From Penicillium oxalicum (taxonomy: Eukaryota; Ascomycota; Eurotiomycetes; Eurotiales; Aspergillaceae): 64,000 nucleotides of DNA. Under the pieces are notes generated by a model. That model was not told the DNA's origin. It saw only the letters and a program-made list of their open reading frames with translations, and ran no database searches. The DNA lies in NCBI RefSeq assembly GCF_001723175.1, contig NC_064652.1, forward strand, positions 620,001 through 684,000, read 5' to 3'. Positions 16,313 to 25,664 of the stretch are shown piece after piece. Each line of letters opens with the position of its first letter. Position 1 is the stretch's first letter. The position numbers were made by a program, and so were the translations under genes.

Positions 16313-17855
16313 TTAAAAGGGATATTTTCGAAGTTCTTCCTCTTTCTCCAGATCCAGCCCTGCCTTGACTTGTTCCTCATGCTTCTGATCCAAATATTCT
16401 AACAAGACATCTGCATACTTCTCCTTCCCCTTGTACCTCGAGACATCATCCCCCCAGCTACGAATAGCAGAGGCCAATCGACCAGGAACGTAGGGCTCTT
16501 TCGCAATCTCCGTGACAGGTTCAAAGTATGTCCGAATAGTGAAAACCACCACTCCGGATCTTGGCAACCGTCTCAGCGACTGTCTCTCAGACCGGAAGTA
16601 ATGATGCTCAATGGCTTTATTTTTCGCCGCTGTATTCCACGACACAGCCTCCGAATCCTCGGACCCGATACTATGCGACCAGGCTAGATCATCATCCACC
16701 TGGATGAAATAGTTGTTTCGCAGCACCGGCTCTTCAGGCTTGAGCCGACGGAAGAAGTTCATCATGCCGCGTTCGAGTTTCTCTCGGAATTGCGGGACAT
16801 TGCCGGAGGTGTGAATCTCGGAGAGTGGCATGCCGAATTTGTCGCTGAGACGCCAGAAGCCCGAGAGGAGGATTGCACCTGCCAGGAGGTAGTATTCGCC
16901 GTCTGGGCGCTCCGCCATGATGGCGAGGTCGTCTTGGATCAAGCGTGCTGCGATGGCCATTGGGTCTTCGGGAAGAGGTCGTTGGGTGATGTCAAAGATT
17001 TCACCTGTCAGGGTATTGGTGATGCCTGTGGTAGTCTTTTGGAACATGGTTGGATATCGCTCTGGGAGATATTCACATCTGGTAGGATAAGAAACATCAG
17101 CGAGTGGCCAGGAGAAGAAAATATGTGGTAGAGAGCGAAAAGGGTCTCACAGCTCTTCAAGTAGCTCGATTGCCCCGTCCATCGCTTCCGGTGCAGTGCC
17201 GAAGCACTTCTCGCCTCGCTCTTCTATGCGTCTCTTCTTATCTGCATGATACTTGAGATAGTGATTATCCAGCTCTTTTGAAGCCGATGGGATTGAAGGT
17301 CAGCAATGGCGGTCTCTGTGAAGCCGAGTTCTTAATACCCGTGAAGGATTCCTTACCGATCCATTCATCCCACTTCATGCTTCGCAGCCCCATCGTGACG
17401 AAGTGTTTGCTAGAATGTGAAATCAGCGAATAAAGATACTTGAGATCTTTTCGATGGGAGACACCCACGGGCCATATCGAAAGGGTCTGTATGGAATTGG
17501 CTTGGAAGACTGAATGTCCCACCCTGGGTATGGGCTTGCTGGAGGTCTCTTGAAAGCTGATGGTTTCCATACTACTGGGCAACATAAACGTTAAGGGCAC
17601 GAACGGAGCTGAGACGTGTGGAAGACACTTACCTCCCCATTCTCTGGCGGGTTTGTCTCGGTCGTTTCGTCTTGATGATGGTTTGTCGAGATCTGGAGTG
17701 CTCGATCTTTGGGTACCCCGGGTCAAAGACTTACATTTCTGCCATGCAAAGACTATGAGGCAGGCGCATAGGTTAAACATGATGAAAGACTTCACAAGAT
17801 CTCGCAGTGGAAGACCTGCAAAAGAGAGCTCCTCAAATAGCAAATGGATTGTCAT
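16313..17855 (-). CDS. DUF3445 haem-dependent oxidative N-demethylase-like protein, membrane anchored
   Basis: Five exons on minus: 17855-17633, 17574-17469, 17409-17357, 17274-17151 and 17078-16313, totalling 1272 nt and 423 residues with phases that match throughout. The joined protein shows the DUF3445 core: KPIPYRPFRYGPKHFVTMGL, then KWDEWIELDNHYLKYH, and later NYFIQVDDDLAWSHSIGS. Conserved arginine-rich C-terminal segments (SERQSLRRLPRSGVVVFTIR) follow. Characterised bacterial members (HDOD, dimethylamine monooxygenase subunits) use haem to demethylate secondary amines; the fungal substrate is unknown to me. A hydrophobic stretch at about residues 23-38 (MFNLCACLIVFAW) suggests an N-terminal membrane anchor, probably in the ER. 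The start is the first ATG in frame (17855); the open frame continues upstream only without an ATG. The four small 5' exons make it easy to mis-annotate as a truncated C-terminal half. Confidence 0.83.
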
Positions 17856-18795
17856 GGTTTTTTCTGCTCGCTGGGGACCGAGTAAAGCCAAGAACGAATA
17901 GAACCAAGTTTGATTTCGTCCTTAATTTGTCAAAGGCATCAGTGGACGTAACCCGGTCGAAGAACATACGATGTATTTCGTAAGACCTCCAGAAGATAAA
18001 ACACCGACTCAGCCGAGAGCGTTCCAAAAGAATGTCACGCAAAGAAGGGAATGAAGCATAAAGGATGAATGACCTTCTATATGCCGGTTCAAACCCGTAA
18101 AGGATCACCAAAATAAGCCCAGTACGGTAGTAGACAAGATTCTCAGGCAGCCTCCAAGGAGAATGCTATCGACCAATCATGCCACACGGAGGCCCGGAAA
18201 AGAGGTCACGACCACATGGCAGAGGACTCTTTCTAGGCTACGAATCCGAAAAGGTGGACTTTCGACGGACGAGTGGATGATGAGAAAGTACTTTGTCCAG
18301 TTTGGAGGCATAGATTGTTGTTATCTCTGGTGTGGGGGATCCTTATCGTGCAGTTGACCGCAGGACTTGGCAGATTCAAGGGATCTTTTCTCCTAATCGA
18401 GTTTAGGGTTGGCACGCGAAGATCGGATATTCTGCATCGATGTGGAAGGCGAGTGCAGTTTGGTCTGGACGTTTGGTCATGACATCGTATCACCGCGTCA
18501 AGGCTAAAGACAGCCAGGAGTCGGCGATTGCAACGTGGGACACAGGAAAATTCCTCGCCAGGGTTCTCAAGTGAGATTGACAGTAGGTATGGAGTACGGG
18601 ATACTTCGCTAATAGAAGCTACAGCTATCGGGGTGTTGGATGGTAGACATGGATTCTTAAGAATCCAAACATTGGACACATATTTTGAGGTTGCTTTTAA
18701 CTCACAACCTATATTCGATGACATATGTACAAGGGAATCACAACGGGGATGGACTCCATTCCAGAACCTGAAACATCGGAAACGTTTCATTCACG
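17856..18795. other. Intergenic region between the DUF3445 gene and ALG9
   Basis: Contains the ALG9 3' UTR and the promoter of the DUF3445 gene, both on minus. A minus-strand open frame of 185 codons (18790-18233) begins just after the ALG9 stop but has no recognisable domain and a Cys/Arg/Pro-rich composition. I treat it as non-coding. Confidence 0.55.
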
Positions 18796-20769
18796 TTAGA
18801 CGCGCTCCTCACTCCCTCGACGCTGTAAGAGACAGTATTGCCCATACCGACGACGGATTTTTTCTGGTACTATGGGAAGGTTTGGAAGCCAAATGAGCCT
18901 TCCCACCAGACTCGTCTGAGAGGCGTCCAGGAATTTCTCACAGGATAAGACATCCCAGTGTGCCTTGTCCTGGACGTAGTCTGGCTCTAACTCGGTGGGT
19001 TTCCTACCAGGAAACGAGCTGTCAACAAGGAAGGAGCACTGCGAGATGTCGACCTGTTATTGCAGATAAGTATGAAGAAAGCGGCAAGACAGGAGGAAAG
19101 AGACTCACATATTTACTAGGATCTTCGATATTGAGGTCGTTCATGCCCGAGGGGATCTGTGACCCCCCCCCGACACGACCAGCAAGATCTGTTGCCTCGG
19201 GAAATTCACCAGGCAACAAGCCCTGAAACTCGCTTCGAATGAACTTCGCACGCATGTTTTGTGGCAGAAGGTAAGAGGAAGGAAAGCGATACCATTCCTT
19301 GCCGAGGCATACATATGCCCCCTCGCGAGCAGTGCCCAATCGCTGCAAGGGCTCAAGAACGTTCAAGGGTGCACTGTATGCAGTAACCATTCCAAGAGTA
19401 CGGAGCATCCCAGCATTAATGGCCAACAAAATCATAGCAAGCACGGCGCCCAACTTCAACTTGGCCGGTACGCGCCTCATCACACCCTGTGGGTCTCCGG
19501 ATCCAATCAAGGTTAATGCCAAATGAAAGGCAAGGGCAGCATTGAGCGCCAGGAAAGGGTATGCCGGATACATAAACCGTTCCTCCTTGTGTGGTTGAAT
19601 GGTGAATATGGCAAACCACATATAGAACGGGGTCACCAAGGCGATCGAGCGAATGAGTGTTGGGAAGAATTTGTCTTTGTGGCGGAGGACGGCCTGGAGC
19701 AGAACAAGCGGCGCGGACAACATGGCGAGAAGGAACCACACATTGAAATTCAGTAGAAGATTTCGCATGTAGAATGTCCACGGTTCAACACCAAAAATCT
19801 CGGGCCCTCTGCCCTGCCCTCCAAATATGTTGTATGCGACGATATTCCAAGGCACCAGGGCGATTTTTCGGAAGAAGACGTAATCGACTGCTACCTCGAG
19901 AGCCTGCGGATAGTTGCTGAATTAGCCATGATTTATGAATACGGAGACCCTGAGCGAGACTGACCAAGATCGCGAGACATCGAAGACCACCGTCGACTAC
20001 AGAGACCACAAATGGCCACAGCTTTTGTGAGATAACACTCAGAATCAGCTCCTCAAGTAGGAGAGGAACCATGAGAGCGCCTGCGAACGGCCATCCAACG
20101 ATTGAACCAAGCCCGAACCACATGATTCCCTGCGCAGTCTTGTGGCTATCTCTCAAGTCCAGGAATGCGCTCAATCCAAGCATGCCAGTATACATGGTGA
20201 ATGTTGATGGAAGGAAAGCGGTTGACGCATGGAATATGCCAGGACTGAACAAGGCGATGAGGATAAACAACAGGCCGATACGAGGATTCAAAGTCCGGCA
20301 GATCGAGGAGTAGAGTCGCGTCTGGCAAGCAGCACAGAAGACAGCGAGACCACAGCGAATAAAGTAGAACTCAGCTGCCTTTGTGGGAACGATCAAGGAG
20401 CCCAGCTTGCCGATTGCTGCGTGGAGAGACACGTACAGCCAGCTTCGGATTGAGTACACCGGCGAATATTCCCATGTCTGCAATCCGTATCCATGGGAGA
20501 TATAATGGGTAGGCTCCCAAAAGTTGAAGACTTCATCACAGTCTTGAATCGGTGAATACAGCGCAGCAAGGCCATTCACAATCAAACACAGGTAGAGAGT
20601 GGCATTGAGAGGAAGATAGAAAGGTGGACGTGGGGGGCTAATCGGGATCGATCAATTCTATCAGTCAGTCTCTGAAACTTTCTCAAGAGCATCCTATGGG
20701 ATATACACACCGTGTAGCTGGTCGAGGAGCAGATGATTCCACCTGCGCCCTGTCCGATTGCCCTGCCAT
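18796..20769 (-). CDS. ALG9: Dolichyl-P-mannose alpha-1,2-mannosyltransferase (GT22)
   Basis: Exons on minus are 20769-20711, 20637-19965, 19903-19109 and 19053-18796, giving 594 residues. ALG9 adds the seventh and ninth mannoses to the lipid-linked N-glycan precursor in the ER lumen, using Dol-P-Man. GT22 signatures are DCDEVFNFWEPTHY (Asp52 onward, the luminal catalytic loop) and HGYGLQTWEYSPVY. Others are PWNIVAYNIFGG and HKEERFMYPAYP (about 349-360). About a dozen hydrophobic helices are visible. The last exon restores a C-terminus (VDISQCSFLVDS to QRRGSEERV) that simple frame calling loses. The start follows from phase: the reading MAGQSDRAQVESS joins PPRPPFYLPL only with the GTGTGT donor at 20710. 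An alternative frame beginning MPSDPSRK at 20837 needs a different donor and looks less likely. It is divergent to NAF1. Confidence 0.92.
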
Positions 20770-21026
20770 TCTGGTCTTAAGATTGTCGGAGCCAGCCAAA
20801 GCATCCCGTCCATTTTCCGTGATGGATCTGACGGCATGGCACCGATTAGATAAGTGATAAGATACCGATAAGATAGGAGATTAAAAAAAAAACTGGCGAC
20901 CGCCCGGAGCAAATGTCTAATCCGTTGAAGAGATAGAATTTATAGCTCTTTCCCTCTCTTTGCGTTCAATTGATTTTCGTCACAACGATCTGAGGTGGCA
21001 TTATAGTTCCACCTTTTGTCATAAGG
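20770..21026. promoter_or_regulatory. Shared ALG9/NAF1 promoter with a GATA-site cluster
   Basis: The 257 bp between the two starts contain three GATAAG sites in 24 bp (20849-20854, 20856-20861, 20867-20872) followed by an overlapping GATAGG at 20872-20877, then an A10 run. HGATAR is the established core recognised by fungal GATA factors such as AreA and SreA. Whether any of them acts here is inference. Confidence 0.6.
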
Positions 21027-22940
21027 ATGAGTGAATCTCAGAAATTGTCAGTGGATACTGTGCCGGAGACTGAGTCCTCTCCGGCCACAAGACCCTCTGG
21101 TAGCGACCTTGACAACGCCCAGATGGAGACGGGGGCTGCACCAACCTCGACGGAACCCAGTCAAGAGCAATTATCGTCAGTGAAGGATGAAATGACCCAA
21201 CCGAGTACTTCCATTCCTGGACTGGGTAGCATCACTACCTCAGCCCAGGGAGACACACCTGAAAGCTCAGCCTTACCCGCCGAACCTCAGTCACAAACCT
21301 CTCACGCACAACCAGAGCCACAGGCGCAGATCGAGAATGCTACTACGGAGTCCCCTCACGCGAGCGCAGAGGCCAATGTCCACCAAGAAAGTGCTGGTGC
21401 GGATGCCATGGAAGTCGACCCCAATCCTTCATCTACCGAGGCGGTAGCCAGCCAGCAGGACAACGAAATGGAGGAAGAGGAGGACGAACATCCCGAATGG
21501 GAGGTTGACTCTGATCCGTACGAGTCTTCATCCGACAGTTCTACATCCTCTGATTCATCCGACAGTGACGACGAGGACTACCCTATACTGAGCCCCGAGG
21601 AACAGGCCCGGATTCTGATGCTCGCCGAGGGGGGGTCTGACGATGAAGGAAATGATAAAGGCAAATCTGGCGGCAAGATTCGCTCCACCAATGAGGTTGA
21701 TGAGGATGTCCTGCCGATTCCAGAGGTTGAGATCACGCCTGACATGAAGATTGTGTTGCTGGGCAAGGTCCAGACCGCGATCGAGAACGCAGTCCTGATC
21801 GAAGCGAACACCTCCGGTGAGTACCAAGTCCTTGAATCCGGGTCATTGCTGTGCTCCGAAGATCGCAAGGTGTTGGGAGTGGTCTCAGAAACTCTGGGCC
21901 GAGTGGAGAACCCCTTGTACACGGTCATGTACAAGACCGCGGAAGAAGCACATGAGAAAGGCATGGTTAAGGATTTGCCCGTCTACTATGTCGAGCAACA
22001 CTCCACTTTTGTGTTCACGCAGCCCCTGAAGGGTCTGAAGGGTAGTGATGCGTCAAACTTTCACGATGAGGAGGTCGCCGAAGACGAAGTCGAGTTCTCG
22101 GATGACGAAGCAGAAGCCGAGTACAAGCGCAGATTGAAGCAGAAGCGTCAAGAGCGAAAAGGCAATAGCGAGGGCGGTGCTGCTCGTGGGAAAAAGGGAC
22201 CTCCTGGTCCCTCGAAGTTGAGCCACAATGAGCTTAATTATGATGATAATGGCACAGCTGAAGAAGGCTATACTCCACTCGCCCGTCCGACAAATTTGCA
22301 TGAGATGATGGGTGTTCGCGAGGCGCCCGTGGAAGGCACTGAACGTGGAGGACCCAGTTTCCGCGGTGCTCGTGGGCGAGGTCGAGGCTCTGATCGGGGC
22401 GGTCGTGGAGGACGTGGTAGGGGTGGCGCTGGCCGCGGAGGTTCCTGGGAAAGAGATCAGGATCAGCGAGCTCACCACCAGCAGAATGGCAACGCCTCAC
22501 AGTACGGACAGCCAACAGCAGCTCCTCAAACCCAGCCCCCTGCGCCGTACGGGCAGCCTGGATTTCAGCAACAGCAGCCATACGGCTTGCCACAGGCATT
22601 TGCCGCCTATCCGCAGTATCCGCAACACCAGCAGCAGGTTCCTCAGTTCGGTCAGGGCCAGGCGCCATCGCCATTCCCCTTCCAGTTCCCTTTCCAGCAA
22701 CCGTTTGCGCAGGCGTCACCTTTCCCAGGATTCCCTCCAGGTGCTCATATCAACCCGCTTTTCTTGGCCGCATTGCAACAGCAACAGCAGCAGCAGCAAT
22801 ATCAACAGCCCCAGCAAGCTCCTCAAGCCTCGGGTCAGCCACAGGCGCAGAATCCCCCAGCGATGAACTTTGACCAAGTGAAAGCTCAGTTGGATCTCTT
22901 GCGACAGCTGAGCAATGGAAATCAAGGACCACCTTCTTGA
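21027..22940 (+). CDS. NAF1: NAF1, H/ACA ribonucleoprotein assembly factor
   Basis: A single exon encoding 637 residues. NAF1 binds Cbf5 during early assembly of H/ACA snoRNPs and is later exchanged for Gar1; it is nuclear. The N-terminal 220 residues are Ser/Glu/Gln-rich and acidic. The conserved Gar1/Naf1 domain spans about residues 225-345: IPEVEITPDMKIVLLGKV, SGSLLCSEDRKVLGVVSETL, NPLYTVMYK and KDLPVYYVEQHSTFVFT. An acidic and basic linker follows, with NELNYDDNGTAEEGYTPLARP typical of fungal NAF1. Then comes an RGG-rich segment (about 440-480) and a Pro/Gln-rich tail containing a polyglutamine run (near 22777-22806). The low-complexity tail is longer than in yeast and could promote phase separation or RNA binding. 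It is divergent from ALG9 and convergent with PRP3. Confidence 0.93.
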   Translation: MSESQKLSVDTVPETESSPATRPSGSDLDNAQMETGAAPTSTEPSQEQLSSVKDEMTQPSTSIPGLGSITTSAQGDTPESSALPAEPQSQTSHAQPEPQAQIENATTESPHASAEANVHQESAGADAMEVDPNPSSTEAVASQQDNEMEEEEDEHPEWEVDSDPYESSSDSSTSSDSSDSDDEDYPILSPEEQARILMLAEGGSDDEGNDKGKSGGKIRSTNEVDEDVLPIPEVEITPDMKIVLLGKVQTAIENAVLIEANTSGEYQVLESGSLLCSEDRKVLGVVSETLGRVENPLYTVMYKTAEEAHEKGMVKDLPVYYVEQHSTFVFTQPLKGLKGSDASNFHDEEVAEDEVEFSDDEAEAEYKRRLKQKRQERKGNSEGGAARGKKGPPGPSKLSHNELNYDDNGTAEEGYTPLARPTNLHEMMGVREAPVEGTERGGPSFRGARGRGRGSDRGGRGGRGRGGAGRGGSWERDQDQRAHHQQNGNASQYGQPTAAPQTQPPAPYGQPGFQQQQPYGLPQAFAAYPQYPQHQQQVPQFGQGQAPSPFPFQFPFQQPFAQASPFPGFPPGAHINPLFLAALQQQQQQQQYQQPQQAPQASGQPQAQNPPAMNFDQVKAQLDLLRQLSNGNQGPPS

Positions 22941-23635
22941 TGGATGACTTTCGTCTGATCTACAGTCATGATTCAAAAGTTACTATTGATGTCAACAGAA
23001 TTTGCATTCACTCGGAGTTTTATGTGATGTGCTTGGGCTCGTTTTTTTGTGGAGTGCAGTTTTCATACGAATGGTGGAAGTAACTATTTCCATGGGAGGA
23101 TTGTATATGTACCACGGAAGCAAAAATGTGTGATGGTGGAATTCGAAGACGCCTCAAGGCCTCGTAAGCAGTCTCTCGATCTACATCCTACGTAGATGCC
23201 TCTTTTGGTTTCCATCTCTTCCAAGGACCTAAAAAACTAGCTTTCATTGTAAGATGCACGGAATTTTCAAGGTTGGTCATTCGATCGATAACAGAACGTA
23301 TATTCTGTGAACCCTCATTTCATCGCGACATACTTCAATCGATACAAGTAAAGATGTTCAGTTGCGGGTAACAGCATACTCGGACTGTCGCTGATACAGA
23401 TGGTTCGCTCACTTGGTCCAAAGAATAGTGTCGATTTAGAAAAAACCTGTAGAGCGGTAGGTGATTAATGGCTGGAGAAGGACATTTAAATTGGTTGTAT
23501 GTACATGCTCGCTTGCTAAAAATATGAAAATGCGTAGGCCTTCCAAACCTATCCTGCGTGTGCATATGAAGTCACTGGGCCACCAACATTTCAGTTGCTT
23601 TCTGGAAATACAGCATAATCGTTGACTCGCGGCGC
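22941..23635. other. Convergent 3' region between NAF1 and PRP3
   Basis: About 700 bp carrying the two 3' UTRs. No open frame or repeat of note was recognised. Confidence 0.7.
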
Positions 23636-25375
23636 TTAGAACTCGGACGGCTTGGCACTCTTGGCTAGCGTCCAGAAGTTCTCCATTTTCGACCGAGTCA
23701 GGACATCCTTGGCAGCTGAATCTGTCTCGCAAATTCTTGCGCCCAGCCATTTCCTAAACACTCGAGTTTTCGCTTGTCCTTCCCAGAGGAGCGTGCAAGT
23801 ATTGTTACCAAAATCTCGAGGTTCACCGTTCTCATCCTCTGTAGAGAGCCAGATAGGTTGACCTTCATCTTTGTTGTTAACAACGGATGTGCTTGGACCG
23901 GGATTATCGGACCAGTCAATGCGATTGAGCATCAGTTTTCGGTAGTTGTTGATTGAATGCTTGCCGCCTTCGACGATAACCAGGTTGAGTTTGGGATGCA
24001 TAACACAAATCCCAGTTAAAGCATTCTGCTCGGCGTTCTTGCCGATCTTGAAACGATTTCGACCGCTCGCAAGGCTGTCAATTCTGTACACGGACACGTA
24101 GATGCCCAGTTCCGCGTCCTTCTCTTGCTGCGCGGCTAGCTTTTCACGTCGCTGTTCTTTAGTCAGCTTGCGCTCCTCATTCATCATCTCATGCGCCTCC
24201 TTGCGCTCCGCAATCTCTCTGTTGACACGGGCTTCCACGGCCGTGGGGTCCTTGACCGCCTGTTCACCGAGCACCCGCATGAGGTTGGATTTCTTGACTT
24301 TGGGAGCTGGTGCCGGTTCCAAGCCGAGCCGAATCTTCGCCTGCTGCTCCTTCAAATTTGCCATGCGACGCTGGCGGCGAATTTTCGCTTGTTCCTTCGG
24401 CGTCAAATGCATGGGTTTCTGCGCTGGCATGTGCTTCTCCTGAGGCGGCTCCAAGAGAATGGGATGCTGAACGTAGCGGGTGATGATAGTGTCGCTGGTA
24501 TCGATCTTCAAGTTTGCTGGATCTTCAATGGCAGAGTAGTCGCCGCCGTTGACCAAACCTTCATCCCACCACTCTATCGCTGGTGGCGCAGGTACCAGAT
24601 ATGCTTTTTCCAGATCTATGTCCTCATCGATCCCTGCCTGTCTAGCCTTCTCCGCAATGCGCTTCTTCATGGCCTCCAGTTGCGCCTGCCGTCGGAGCGC
24701 CGCGGCCTGTTGAATGTATTTCCCTTTCTCATTGAAAATCAGCTGCCGCGATTGCCGTGGCTTTGCGACTGTTGCCTTCGGACCAAGACTGGGATCGAAA
24801 TACGGTTGGTTTTTGATTTCATCAATGGACGGGCCGGACAGATCAAGCTGCTTGTTTGGGTCCAATCGTCGATGGCCGCTCTTTTGCTGCTGTCGGTCCT
24901 TTGCACCGCGGAAGCTGGGCGTCGTGTCTGCGAGTAGGGCTGGGTGGAGGCCAACATCCAGGCCACCGCGGGCCTTTGAGAGACCCTCGTCATCACGCAC
25001 TGGAGGTTGATAGGATGGAGCAGGAGCGGCTGTTCGTTGCTGAGATGATGCTGCACTAGCTCGGCTTGTAGCAGCTGCTACCCTTGCTTTCATCTGTTCC
25101 AACTTGGACATCGCAGGGCTCACTGCCGGAGGTGGAGGGCTGGGACTAGATGCGGAGGGCGGTGCGCCGCCGAGATTTGCTTGCAGTCGTGCACGAACAG
25201 CTTCAGCTCTGGCCTTTGCCTCCGCGACCATCTTTGCAATGTCGGGCTTGCCAGGCACCGGACCTCCCTGACCTGGCGCGGGAGATCCATTGTTGGACCG
25301 AGTTCGTTTCTGAGCGCCGGTGCCGTCATCCTCAGGATGAGGTCGTTTCAAACCACTCACTGAGTGATCAGCCAT
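23636..25375 (-). CDS. PRP3: U4/U6 snRNP splicing factor Prp3
   Basis: A single exon of 579 residues starting MADHSVSGLKRPHPEDDG at 25375. Frame upstream is open but has no ATG. Prp3 holds U4/U6 together in the tri-snRNP of the spliceosome. The N-terminal third is low complexity with Ala-rich helical sequence (KMVAEAKARAEAVRARL). The PRP3 domain follows: GLDVGLHPALL, KQLDLSGPSIDEIKNQPYFD, the VPAPPAIEWWDEGLV segment and HPILLEPPQEKHMPAQKP. Basic KEQAKIRRQRRMANLKE and RVNREIAERKEAHEMMNEE helices come next. The C-terminal ferredoxin-like domain (DUF1115) runs from about residue 420, including LTGICVMHPKLNLVIVEGG, the RNA-binding part in yeast, and ends FRKWLGARICETDSAAKDVL. It is divergent from RPA190 across 289 bp. 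Confidence 0.95.
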   Translation of the reverse strand: MADHSVSGLKRPHPEDDGTGAQKRTRSNNGSPAPGQGGPVPGKPDIAKMVAEAKARAEAVRARLQANLGGAPPSASSPSPPPPAVSPAMSKLEQMKARVAAATSRASAASSQQRTAAPAPSYQPPVRDDEGLSKARGGLDVGLHPALLADTTPSFRGAKDRQQQKSGHRRLDPNKQLDLSGPSIDEIKNQPYFDPSLGPKATVAKPRQSRQLIFNEKGKYIQQAAALRRQAQLEAMKKRIAEKARQAGIDEDIDLEKAYLVPAPPAIEWWDEGLVNGGDYSAIEDPANLKIDTSDTIITRYVQHPILLEPPQEKHMPAQKPMHLTPKEQAKIRRQRRMANLKEQQAKIRLGLEPAPAPKVKKSNLMRVLGEQAVKDPTAVEARVNREIAERKEAHEMMNEERKLTKEQRREKLAAQQEKDAELGIYVSVYRIDSLASGRNRFKIGKNAEQNALTGICVMHPKLNLVIVEGGKHSINNYRKLMLNRIDWSDNPGPSTSVVNNKDEGQPIWLSTEDENGEPRDFGNNTCTLLWEGQAKTRVFRKWLGARICETDSAAKDVLTRSKMENFWTLAKSAKPSEF

Positions 25376-25664
25376 CGGATATTTTGTCAGAAGATTGTCA
25401 TGCAATATAGGAGAATGCGTTGTGTTGAAAAAGTCAATTTCAAGACAGCCGAATCCATGTATTTGACTGCAATCGAAAGCTAGCTGGCGCGCCCATCGGT
25501 CGCGGCCCGCATGGAAAGTACCGTGGGCGGTATGTAGAGGCAGAAAAAAAAAAGATGGTTGAAAGGTTCACTCTTCCGCATTTCGCATTTGGAGATCTTC
25601 TTCGGAGGCTCAGTCGACTTCGCACCGCCAGCGTTTTCTGTTGCTCCTCGAGCTACAGGTCACA
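25376..25664. promoter_or_regulatory. Shared PRP3/RPA190 promoter
   Basis: The 289 bp between the two start codons must contain both promoters. I see a GC-rich middle around 25490-25530 and an A10 run at about 25545-25554, but no well-known fungal ribosome-biogenesis box that I can identify with confidence. Confidence 0.6.

Noticed and set aside
18088..18105. Possible tRNA from the B-box-like GGTTCAAACCC
   Set aside because: The flanking T-arm pairs only in part, and no acceptor, D or anticodon stems could be drawn around it.
18233..18790. Minus-strand open frame of 185 codons after ALG9
   Set aside because: No domain, skewed Cys/Arg/Pro content, and position in the expected ALG9 3' UTR; kept as non-coding pending transcript data.
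18528..18896. Plus-strand open frame of 123 codons as a gene
   Set aside because: Its 3' part is antisense to the last exon of ALG9, which has clear family sequence and correct phase.
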